Positions 6,050-11,184 of a stretch of DNA of 11,184 nt are shown piece after piece. Made by a program: the position numbers and the translations under genes. Under the pieces are notes generated by a model that was not told the DNA's origin, searched no databases, and saw only the letters and a list, made by a program, of their open reading frames with translations. Location: NCBI GenBank assembly GCA_020342025.1, contig CP070840.1, forward strand, positions 1,480,793-1,491,976, given 5' to 3'. The stretch comes from Deltaproteobacteria bacterium (GTDB lineage: Bacteria; Desulfobacterota; DSM-4660; Desulfatiglandales; HGW-15). Numbering within the stretch: position 1 is the first letter of the stretch; every line of letters starts with the position of its first letter.

Positions 6050-6307
6050 ATGACAAAAAAGGAAAATGAAAGTGAAATGGTCTCCTCCTTTAGTTCAAGT
6101 ACTGAAGTGGATGTGGAGTTTGATATTATCAAGGAATTGAACAAAACCCTGGATGAAATCGGAAAGTCGATAGATAAACTGGATATCCATGGTGTGAAGG
6201 ACACTTACCCCTACTTGCGGTTTCTGGTGAAGGAACTGGAGGAAAGCCTCTCCGGGGAATTTGAAAACCTGAGATACAGAAGATTTATCACCAAGAAGTC
6301 GGAGTAG
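6050..6307 (+). CDS. Small hypothetical acidic protein
   Basis: An 85-residue protein that I do not recognise. The start is well supported: AGGGAG (6036-6041) lies 8 nt before the ATG. The first 20 residues are polar and probably disordered. Residues about 22-45 (DIIKELNKTLDEIGKSIDKLDI) have a heptad-like spacing of I/L that suggests an amphipathic or coiled-coil helix. A second helix-like stretch, YLRFLVKELEESLSGEFENL, follows, with a basic tail. There is no signal peptide, membrane helix or Cys/His cluster. It is flanked by non-coding DNA on both sides and is not part of an obvious operon. The stop codon lies within the palindrome GTAGATATCTAC (6304-6315), a length that occurs readily by chance. 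Confidence 0.7.
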   Translation: MTKKENESEMVSSFSSSTEVDVEFDIIKELNKTLDEIGKSIDKLDIHGVKDTYPYLRFLVKELEESLSGEFENLRYRRFITKKSE

Positions 6308-6311
6308 ATAT

Positions 6312-6536
6312 CTACAGTCCTCCCCAGTCTGCGAAACCACATGGCTTGCCAATCAAGTCTTTACGGTGTTTCCAACCCATGTCCCTTGCCCCTAACTCAG
6401 CGTCCTCGGAAGCCCTCTTTTCTGCAAACGGTGGGTCGCCAGGGATCGTGAAATCCTGGATTAGGGATTTTCCGAGATCCGCAGCGTTGTCCTGAAAAGG
6501 CCTATGCGAGTCCTTCTTATTTCCAAATTTCCTCAT
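6312..6536 (-). CDS. Doubtful small ORF, minus strand
   Basis: A 74-codon frame that I cannot match to any family. In its favour, the ATG (complement of 6534-6536) is preceded on the minus strand by GAGGGG about 7 nt upstream, and the product is hydrophilic and protein-like in composition (rich in Lys, Asp, Gly and Arg). Against it, there is no clear promoter, no recognisable domain, and the flanking region is gene-poor. It could be a remnant of a longer gene. If it is not real, the stretch 6308-6579 holds nothing else I can identify. Confidence 0.3.
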   Translation of the reverse strand: MRKFGNKKDSHRPFQDNAADLGKSLIQDFTIPGDPPFAEKRASEDAELGARDMGWKHRKDLIGKPCGFADWGGL

Positions 6537-6579
6537 TGCTCAACCCCTCAGTCATCCCCAGCACACATCCTTTTTTAGT

Positions 6580-6608
6580 TTGACCAGGAAGCTATTTTTT
6601 GTTATAAT
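6580..6608 (+). promoter_or_regulatory. Consensus-like sigma-70 promoter ahead of the asmA leader
   Basis: TTGACC (6580-6585; 5 of 6 to consensus) and a perfect TATAAT (6603-6608) are separated by the optimal 17 bp. Transcription would start near 6615, about 320 nt before the start of the AsmA-family gene, and would produce a long leader RNA or a separate small transcript. Confidence 0.75.
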
Positions 6609-6614
6609 TTCAGG

Positions 6615-6936
6615 CATATAGTGAGCCCATGACCATATTATGTCGGCTTTTCTATTCGCCTGCGCCGAAGGTTCCTGGAGTGACTCGACTTGAGCCCCTC
6701 GGCCGTGAAACTTTCGGAAGTGAATTCAAGGCCGAACTGCTCGGCCACAAGTCTTGTAAAAGCAAAGCGGATATCTCGCTAGCTGGGCTGCGGGGAGCCG
6801 TATTGGCTTTTCTGCGGCCCTTATTTTGGGAAAAGCAGAATGCGCAGAAACCACATGGCGCAGTGGGGTGGGTCCCTTTGACCGATAATATTAAAGTCTA
6901 CGGAGTCGTCGCATTCAGTCTCATGGAGGAGGTGCG
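6615..6936 (+). ncRNA. Candidate structured leader RNA upstream of the asmA-like gene
   Basis: Downstream of the promoter at 6580-6608 the DNA can form a series of stems. The main one is 6699-6735: TCGGCC, one mismatch, TGAA, then ACTT closing a TCGG tetraloop with AAGT, a 3-nt bulge, TTCA, the mismatch partner and GGCCGA. GGCCGA (6730-6735) can instead pair with a second TCGGCC (6741-6746) over a 5-nt loop, so the two stems are mutually exclusive. Further stems are GGCT/AGCC (6786-6799), GCTTTTC/GAAAAGC (6806-6836) and TGCGC/GCGCA (6841-6862). No T-run ends them, so a small-RNA terminator is not evident. A cis-acting leader is the simplest reading. It matches no riboswitch class that I recognise, and the transcript itself is inferred. 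Confidence 0.4.
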
Positions 6937-6952
6937 GTGCCCGGGAAATTGA
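6629..6952 (+). CDS. Doubtful ORF within the asmA leader
   Basis: A 107-codon frame of no recognisable family. It begins about 14 nt after the predicted transcription start and overlaps the first 16 nt of the asmA-like gene, which would allow coupled translation. The Shine-Dalgarno is poor (GTGAG 3 nt upstream), the composition is unremarkable, and the same DNA is dense in complementary stems. I think it is more likely an untranslated leader than a gene, but the frame is listed because a coupled leader peptide cannot be excluded. Confidence 0.2.
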   Translation: MTILCRLFYSPAPKVPGVTRLEPLGRETFGSEFKAELLGHKSCKSKADISLAGLRGAVLAFLRPLFWEKQNAQKPHGAVGWVPLTDNIKVYGVVAFSLMEEVRCPGN

Positions 6953-9444
6953 TCTTAAAGGCGGCCTTGTTCCTGATCGGCGCATCGACCTTCCTGGCCT
7001 ATTTGATCGTATCGAGCTACCACTTTAACGAACTGAAGCCAAGGATATCGAGGCTCGTCTGGGACCTAACTGGCCGAGAGTTGACCTTGAGCGGCAACAT
7101 CATGTTCAAGATTGGATTCAGGCCGGCGCTGGTGGTTGAGGATGTGCACTTTGAAAATGCCTCGTGGGGATCGAGGCCTGAACTGGTCAGGATCCGGCGT
7201 TTTGAACTGCAAGTGGCCATCCTTCCGCTCATTAGGGGAGATATTGACGTTCGACGTCTTGTTTTGGTGGAGCCTGACATCTTACTGGAGACAGACAAGT
7301 CAGGCAGATGGAACATCGGGGTTAGAGAAAATAGGGGTGAAGCACATGAGCGAATGAGGGAGGCAGAGAAGGGACAAGAATGGGAAGTACCCTTCTTTGC
7401 TTTAAACCAGTTGCAGATTAAAAAGGGTCACCTCGTCTACAAGAACGGCCAATCTGGGAAAACTTATAGAGTAAGCCTGGACAGCGTTAGTGCTGCCGCC
7501 ACGAATGCGGCCAGCCCTGTGGACCTCACGCTCAAGGGTGCTTACAGGGGTAGGTCGTTTGAGCTTAAGGGAACGCTAGGACCGCTGAACTCATTTGCTG
7601 ATCCGGAAAAGACATGGTCACTGGATCTGGTGGCGAAGACGGGTAGCGCTACCGTTAGGGCCAACGGTGCGATAAAGGACGTGGCGAATGCCAAGGGTTT
7701 CTCCTTCATCGTGAGGACGGAGGGGCAGTCAACCGCTGACATTACGGAGCTGATCCATATTACCAACGTACCCGACCTTAGACCCTTCAAGGTAACAGGG
7801 AGAGTATTTGACCTTAACGGCAAGCTCACTATCGAAAACATCAATGCGCTTATGGGCACCGAGGCGTTGGCCAAGGTGGATGTTGTAGGCGTTATAAAGG
7901 ACCCTCTAGCCAAGGGCGGAATCGACCTTAAGGTGGCTATCAAGGGCAAAAATCTAACAACCCTGGAAAAGCTTCTCGGAAAGCGACTGCATCTTGAGGG
8001 CCCTTTCAATGCGACGGGCAGGTTAACAATTACGGACGGTCGGCTGGCCGTTGATAATTTCAATGCGCAAATGGGCCATTCGAAGTTGGCAAGATTGAAG
8101 CTGAGCGGAACCGTTAATGACCTCTTAGCCCAGCGCGAATTCGATCTGAAGTTTTACATGCACGGGAAAAACCTGGCAAACCTGGAGAAGCTTCTAAAGC
8201 TGTCAATTCCCCTCAAAGGACCGTTTATGGCGTCTGGCCGAGTCAATGATCTGCAACGCAAGACGTATAAGTTTTCAGATTTCAAGGGTACCCTGAGAAA
8301 TAGCGATCTTGGTGGGTCGGTGGAGATAAAGCTTGATGACAAAAAACCAAGGCTGACCGCAGTGCTGTCTTCTCAAAAACTGGACCTCCGACCGTTCTTA
8401 TCAAAGCAAAAAAAGGGGGATCGCGGCGCAAAGAGGGCTGTTAAGGCGGCGGGAAAGGAGAAGGCCTTCTCGTCTGACCCGTTGACTCTAGACGCGCTGA
8501 AAAAGGCTGACGCTGAGATCATGATTAAAGCAGAGCGGTTCCTGATGCCTCGGTTGGCGCTCAGAGACCTTAACGCCCAAATATTCCTCAAAAATGGCCG
8601 TCTCAGAGTGAGGGAGGTCAGATCCGTCGTGGGCGGCGGGACGCTAAAGGGCCGCCTGGACCTCCGTCTGCGGGGAAAAGGGGCGATGGTGGCTGCGGTG
8701 CTAAGAATCGACAATTCTGATCTAGGCCGGATGCTTAAAGATTTGAAGATTACCGATATCATCGAGGGTAAAGTTGATATGGAAGTGAACGCTCGTGCGC
8801 AGGGTTCGTCTGTTGCTGCGCTGATGGCAGGACTAAACGGGAAGATCACAATAGTCATGGGAAACGGCCGGATGAACAATAGGTACATTGACATGCTTGG
8901 CGCAGATGTGGGGTCTAGCCTAGGCAAGTTGCTCGATTCATCCAGCGAAGAAGACTACACTGAGCTAAACTGTATTGTCTGCCGTTTCGATATCAAGCAG
9001 GGGCTCGCTGACAGCTCGGTATTGGTGCTCGATACCAAGGCAACGAGCTTGATAGGGGATGGAGAAATCGATTTGAAGACAGAGAAACTGGATCTGACCA
9101 TGCGATCCTATCCCAAAAGAGGTATTGGCGTCAGCGGGGTGGGCAAGCTCAGCCTGAGCATAGGAGAGTTTGCCAAGCCCCTCAAACTTGGCGGCACACT
9201 GAGAAATCCTGCATTTGTCATGGATCCAAGCCAGACCGTAATCACCTTGGGCAAGGCGTTTGGTGGCATGCTTCTGCTTGGACCACTGGGCCTGGGTGCC
9301 GCTCTGGTGAGCGGCAGGCTAGGGAGTGACAACCCGTGCCCAGAAGCTATCGAGGTTGCGAAGAAAGGGCCAAAGAAACCTGGACCAAAGAAGCAGGAAA
9401 AAGAGAGCAGCATCATGTTGCACCGGGAAGAGGATTACTTCTAA
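6937..9444 (+). CDS. AsmA family protein
   Basis: An 835-residue envelope protein of the AsmA/TamB-like superfamily, whose members are anchored in the inner membrane, extend a beta-strand groove through the periplasm and are implicated in outer-membrane assembly and phospholipid transport. The start is GTG 6937, behind GGAGGAGG (6925-6932). Residues 5-27 are a single transmembrane anchor. An AsmA-type N-terminal domain follows, with the motifs RELTLSGNIMFKIGFRPALVVEDVHFENASWGS and PLIRGDIDVRRLVLVEPDILLE. The middle holds three repeats of 73 residues (about 241-435). A Lys-rich linker (490-510) leads to a C-terminal AsmA-like region (about 515-790) with VMGNGRMNNRYIDMLG. The tail has a glycine/leucine-rich hydrophobic stretch (773-791) and a Lys/Pro-rich end (809-824). 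The substrate is unknown. It is probably transcribed from the promoter at 6580-6608. Confidence 0.88.
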   Translation: MPGKLILKAALFLIGASTFLAYLIVSSYHFNELKPRISRLVWDLTGRELTLSGNIMFKIGFRPALVVEDVHFENASWGSRPELVRIRRFELQVAILPLIRGDIDVRRLVLVEPDILLETDKSGRWNIGVRENRGEAHERMREAEKGQEWEVPFFALNQLQIKKGHLVYKNGQSGKTYRVSLDSVSAAATNAASPVDLTLKGAYRGRSFELKGTLGPLNSFADPEKTWSLDLVAKTGSATVRANGAIKDVANAKGFSFIVRTEGQSTADITELIHITNVPDLRPFKVTGRVFDLNGKLTIENINALMGTEALAKVDVVGVIKDPLAKGGIDLKVAIKGKNLTTLEKLLGKRLHLEGPFNATGRLTITDGRLAVDNFNAQMGHSKLARLKLSGTVNDLLAQREFDLKFYMHGKNLANLEKLLKLSIPLKGPFMASGRVNDLQRKTYKFSDFKGTLRNSDLGGSVEIKLDDKKPRLTAVLSSQKLDLRPFLSKQKKGDRGAKRAVKAAGKEKAFSSDPLTLDALKKADAEIMIKAERFLMPRLALRDLNAQIFLKNGRLRVREVRSVVGGGTLKGRLDLRLRGKGAMVAAVLRIDNSDLGRMLKDLKITDIIEGKVDMEVNARAQGSSVAALMAGLNGKITIVMGNGRMNNRYIDMLGADVGSSLGKLLDSSSEEDYTELNCIVCRFDIKQGLADSSVLVLDTKATSLIGDGEIDLKTEKLDLTMRSYPKRGIGVSGVGKLSLSIGEFAKPLKLGGTLRNPAFVMDPSQTVITLGKAFGGMLLLGPLGLGAALVSGRLGSDNPCPEAIEVAKKGPKKPGPKKQEKESSIMLHREEDYF
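7657..8241 (+). repeat. Three in-frame 73-residue repeats within the AsmA-like protein
   Basis: Units ending in VTGR (R289), ATGR (R362) and ASGR (R435) recur at exactly 73 residues. The last two are clearly alike: ENINALMGTEALAKVDV aligns with DNFNAQMGHSKLARLKL, and KGKNLTTLEKLLGKRLHLEGPF aligns with HGKNLANLEKLLKLSIPLKGPF. The first unit (241-289) is diverged. The pattern suits internal duplication of beta-strand groove modules in AsmA/TamB-type proteins. Confidence 0.75.
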
Positions 9445-9472
9445 GGCACGAAAGTGGTCACCTCCTTAACCG

Positions 9473-10378
9473 CTATTCCTCATCAATAGTGATGTCCAGC
9501 AAGTAATTCCCTTGGCTTCGACCATGCCATATCTTTCTCTTTTTGATAACGACCCCCTTGCCTTTGAAGACGGCTATCGGTGAGTAGCACTGTAGTTCCG
9601 GCAGCCGCAGCCCAGGTCTAAAGGCATCTAGCAGATCCCTCCGCTCACCTGGTATGTTGACGCTAATCGTATTACCCGACTGCGAGGTGACCTGAAACTC
9701 CACCATATCTCCCTTGCGGGGACCATTACTTACTTCAACGTACACTGAAGAGATGTCGAGGAAGCCCTCCTCGTTTTCCGAATCTTGGCTGTCCGTCTGA
9801 GATGTTTCGACCAAGTAAGGGAGTTCCCTCTGAATGCCCTTCCTTTCCAGGAGATTCGCAATAAACGCTCGTATGAGTTTCAACTCTTGCGGCGTCAAAA
9901 CGTCTCCGGATATCACCCATTCTTTGAACTGCTCAACCGCCTCATTTGGTGAAGAAAGCTCCATATAGCATCTGATAATGTTCTTGGCCGCAACAACGGG
10001 TAGCGTACCTTCCTCGAGAAGCGTGTGGAATTCTTCCAAGGCTCGCTCATACTGGCCGAATTCCGCCAACGCCACAGCGCCTTCAATCCTGGCCGCTTCT
10101 TTTGTCTGTGAAACAGAGAACAGGGCCTTGATCATATTTTGCTGCTTTTCAGAGAGTTCGGGTTCTCGTGTGTCCTGCTTTTCTAAAGCCAGATTTTCTT
10201 CCAGCGTCTGAATCTTATCTCTGACAGCTTCTTTGAGTTTTCGATGGTTGGAGAATTTTTTTTCTTCGATGAAGTGAAGGATCTGCAGGTATTTTTCTTT
10301 GGAATGCTCTAAGAGGCCCTGAGTTCGATAAAGTTCCGCTTCTCTTGCTAAAGACCTTAGATGTTCTTGTACAGACAT
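9473..10378 (-). CDS. TPR protein with C-terminal PilZ-N-like domain
   Basis: A 301-residue cytosolic-looking protein with no signal peptide or membrane segment. Residues 10-65 (AELYRTQGLLEHSKEKYLQIL) and 96-155 (EGAVALAEFGQYERALEEFHTLL, then NIIRCYMELSSPNEAVEQFKEW) have the helix-pair spacing of tetratricopeptide repeats, which bind partner proteins. A Gln/Ser/Asp/Glu-rich linker (191-206) leads to a beta-rich domain (208-301) with GDMVEFQVTSQSGNTISV, LRLPELQCYSPIAVF and GVVIKKRKI. This resembles the YcgR/PilZ N-terminal type of domain; I see no RxxxR or DxSxxG motif for cyclic-di-GMP binding. The ATG (complement of 10376-10378) has a modest AGGGA upstream. It converges on the asmA-like gene with a 28-bp gap and no clear shared terminator. 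A role in motility, pili or signalling would be a guess. Confidence 0.75.
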   Translation of the reverse strand: MSVQEHLRSLAREAELYRTQGLLEHSKEKYLQILHFIEEKKFSNHRKLKEAVRDKIQTLEENLALEKQDTREPELSEKQQNMIKALFSVSQTKEAARIEGAVALAEFGQYERALEEFHTLLEEGTLPVVAAKNIIRCYMELSSPNEAVEQFKEWVISGDVLTPQELKLIRAFIANLLERKGIQRELPYLVETSQTDSQDSENEEGFLDISSVYVEVSNGPRKGDMVEFQVTSQSGNTISVNIPGERRDLLDAFRPGLRLPELQCYSPIAVFKGKGVVIKKRKIWHGRSQGNYLLDITIDEE

Positions 10379-10412
10379 ACGGGTTTTGTCCCTACGGTTA
10401 ATGGCCAGAAGG

Positions 10413-10460
10413 GAATTCGTGTCAAAGCGAGAGGTACCAACCTCCGATTTGATAGAATTC
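10413..10460. promoter_or_regulatory. 48-bp near-perfect inverted repeat upstream of the TPR gene
   Basis: The arms are GAATTC (10413-10418) with GAATTC (10455-10460), TCAAA (10422-10426) with TTTGA (10448-10452), and GAGGT (10431-10435) with ACCTC (10440-10444), around a 4-nt ACCA loop. CG also pairs between the inner blocks, and only small bulges and mismatches interrupt the stem. It lies 35-82 nt upstream of the minus-strand TPR gene start. It would either fold in that gene's 5' leader or act as a two-fold-symmetric protein-binding site. No T-run follows on either strand. Confidence 0.6.
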
Positions 10461-10815
10461 AGTCTTTTATGTTTTCATCGCTTACAGGAGAATAAAACAA
10501 CGCAGCAGCAATCCTATTCTATAGCAATTGTTGTTCCTTAATTGGTCGAACACATAACTCATTGAAACAAAACACTTTATTTCAATTGAGTAATCGTGAG
10601 GAGGAGAGAAAAGTATACAAATTGTGACACTTTTTACACCAGAATTTCATCTTAGGCTGTTTGTTGCACTTTATTAAAGATATTGAATTAATTAACCAAA
10701 AAGTTAGAAGAGAGAAGCATTTCTTAGGTGGTTGTAAAATGATATTTCAATAGTGAAATTAGTATTTTAGGTAAATCGTATTTTTTTAGATACATATAAG
10801 GTTAATTATTTAGAG
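10461..10815. other. AT-rich intergenic stretch
   Basis: No convincing gene is present. The stretch is clearly more AT-rich than the rest of the window. It has an imperfect inverted repeat CTCATTGAAA (10558-10567) / TTTCAATTGAG (10580-10590) with one bulge, and a 6-bp hairpin ATTTCA/TGAAAT (10744-10759). A GAGGAGGAG run near 10600 looks like a ribosome-binding site, but only very short frames follow it. It probably carries the divergent promoters of the TPR gene and the gene starting at 11019, although I could not pick out a convincing -35/-10 pair. Confidence 0.4.
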
Positions 10816-10905
10816 ATGACCCAATGTGGTAAGGGCGCAAATGACTCATGTCAGCAGAAAACCTTTGCACCTGGAGTCACCATATCACTCACCTTCGGGC
10901 GGATG

Positions 10906-10925
10906 CCCCGCAGCTTGCCGCGGGG
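10906..10925. repeat. REP-like GC hairpin
   Basis: CCCCGC (10906-10911) and GCGGGG (10920-10925) form a perfect 6-bp GC stem with an 8-nt loop (AGCTTGCC). It stands out as a GC island next to AT-rich DNA. TGAC/GTCA (about 10841-10853) and GTGACC/GGTCAC (10955-10960, 10981-10986) lie on either side. Only one copy is in this window, so its status as an interspersed repeat is inferred from its form. Confidence 0.4.
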
Positions 10926-11018
10926 AGCGTTACAATGTCATCCCTTTTTGTCCTGTGACCCAATTTTGCATGGACAGGAAGGTCACTTAGTAATAATAGT
11001 CTTTTAAAAGGGCGAATT

Positions 11019-11184
11019 ATGGAATACACAGATGCATTTATCAGGGCCTACCATGATTTCAAAAAGACGGTCGATCTGACCAAGAGCGGGATTTTGCCGG
11101 ATTTGGATGATCTCGTTTGGTGCATGCTTATGGGGGTTCCCAAAGTGCCTGCTGATGAGGAGTCATCGGAAGAGGCCCAAATGA
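11019..11184 (+). CDS. Unrecognised gene, 3' partial
   Basis: An open frame from ATG 11019 to the window edge, with 55 codons visible and no stop. AAGGG (11008-11012) lies 6 nt upstream and supports the start. The visible protein begins MEYTDAFIRAYHDFKKTVDL, continues through a short hydrophobic stretch (LVWCMLMGVP) and then an acidic, low-complexity run (ADEESSEEAQM). There is no signal peptide, nucleotide-binding motif or other hallmark in this portion, so I assign no function. It follows the gene-free AT-rich and hairpin region and probably opens a new transcription unit. Confidence 0.6.
   Translation, partial: MEYTDAFIRAYHDFKKTVDLTKSGILPDLDDLVWCMLMGVPKVPADEESSEEAQM

Noticed and set aside
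5770..6069. 99-codon plus-strand frame over the hairpin array
   Set aside because: No ribosome-binding site; an implausible Trp/His/Met-rich product; it overlaps three strong inverted repeats and the start of the well-supported gene at 6050.
6304..6315. Perfect 12-bp palindrome GTAGATATCTAC at the stop codon of the small gene
   Set aside because: Palindromes of this length are expected a few times in 11 kb; it has no T-run and no partner site.
6333..6859. 13-mer GAAACCACATGGC present at 6333-6345 and 6847-6859, considered as attachment-site direct repeats
   Set aside because: A single 13-mer match is about what chance gives in a window of this size; there is no integrase between or beside the copies, and neither copy matches a tRNA 3' end.
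8373..8927. 184-codon minus-strand frame within the asmA-like gene
   Set aside because: Ser/Arg/Pro-rich shadow of the strongly supported AsmA-family reading frame; no motifs of its own.
10816..11007. 63-codon plus-strand frame
   Set aside because: No Shine-Dalgarno; it runs through the GC hairpin and inverted repeats, ending just before a better-supported start at 11019.

Overview
The window looks like a chromosomal segment of a Gram-negative anaerobe-type bacterium, most likely Desulfobacterota (the former Deltaproteobacteria). The pointers are DapB paired with LL-diaminopimelate aminotransferase (DapL), a small FSA-like transaldolase, an AsmA-family envelope protein, a DUF4124-type lytic transglycosylase, and a TPR protein with a PilZ-N-like C-terminal domain. 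This assignment is inferred from gene content. No 16S or other decisive marker is present.

Layout. Positions 1-2799 hold a co-directional run: dapB (5' end cut by the window), dapL, folK and a small membrane-anchored Cys-rich (YHS/TRASH-like) protein. The first two genes supply consecutive steps of lysine and peptidoglycan precursor synthesis, and folK supplies folate. Positions 2948-4175 hold a transaldolase followed, after a 1-nt gap, by a secreted lytic transglycosylase. Positions 4176-4707 are non-coding and rich in short hairpins. pgsA (phosphatidylglycerophosphate synthase) ends at 5289. It is followed by a terminator, a near-consensus sigma-70 promoter, tRNA-Gly(GCC), tRNA-Cys(GCA) and a strong intrinsic terminator at 5565-5597.

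Positions 5598-6936 are gene-poor. They contain a direct repeat, three successive hairpins (5786-5918), one convincing but unrecognised small gene (6050-6307), two doubtful small ORFs, and a consensus-like promoter (6580-6608). The promoter precedes a leader of about 320 nt that has mutually exclusive hairpins and leads into a large asmA-like gene (6937-9444). A TPR/PilZ-N-like gene converges on it from the minus strand (9473-10378), with a long inverted repeat just upstream of its start. An AT-rich intergenic region of about 640 nt then carries further hairpins, and an unrecognised gene begins at 11019 and runs off the window.

How the genes work together. Much of the recognised content concerns the cell envelope: diaminopimelate for peptidoglycan (dapB, dapL), peptidoglycan cleavage (lytic transglycosylase), acidic phospholipid (pgsA) and a probable inter-membrane lipid-transport or outer-membrane biogenesis protein (AsmA family). 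No mobile element, CRISPR array or complete defence system is visible. The most interesting unexplained signals are non-coding: the leader upstream of asmA, the hairpin array at 5786-5918, the inverted repeat at 10413-10460, and helically phased ACTTTAG repeats before the transaldolase with a degenerate relative before dapL.
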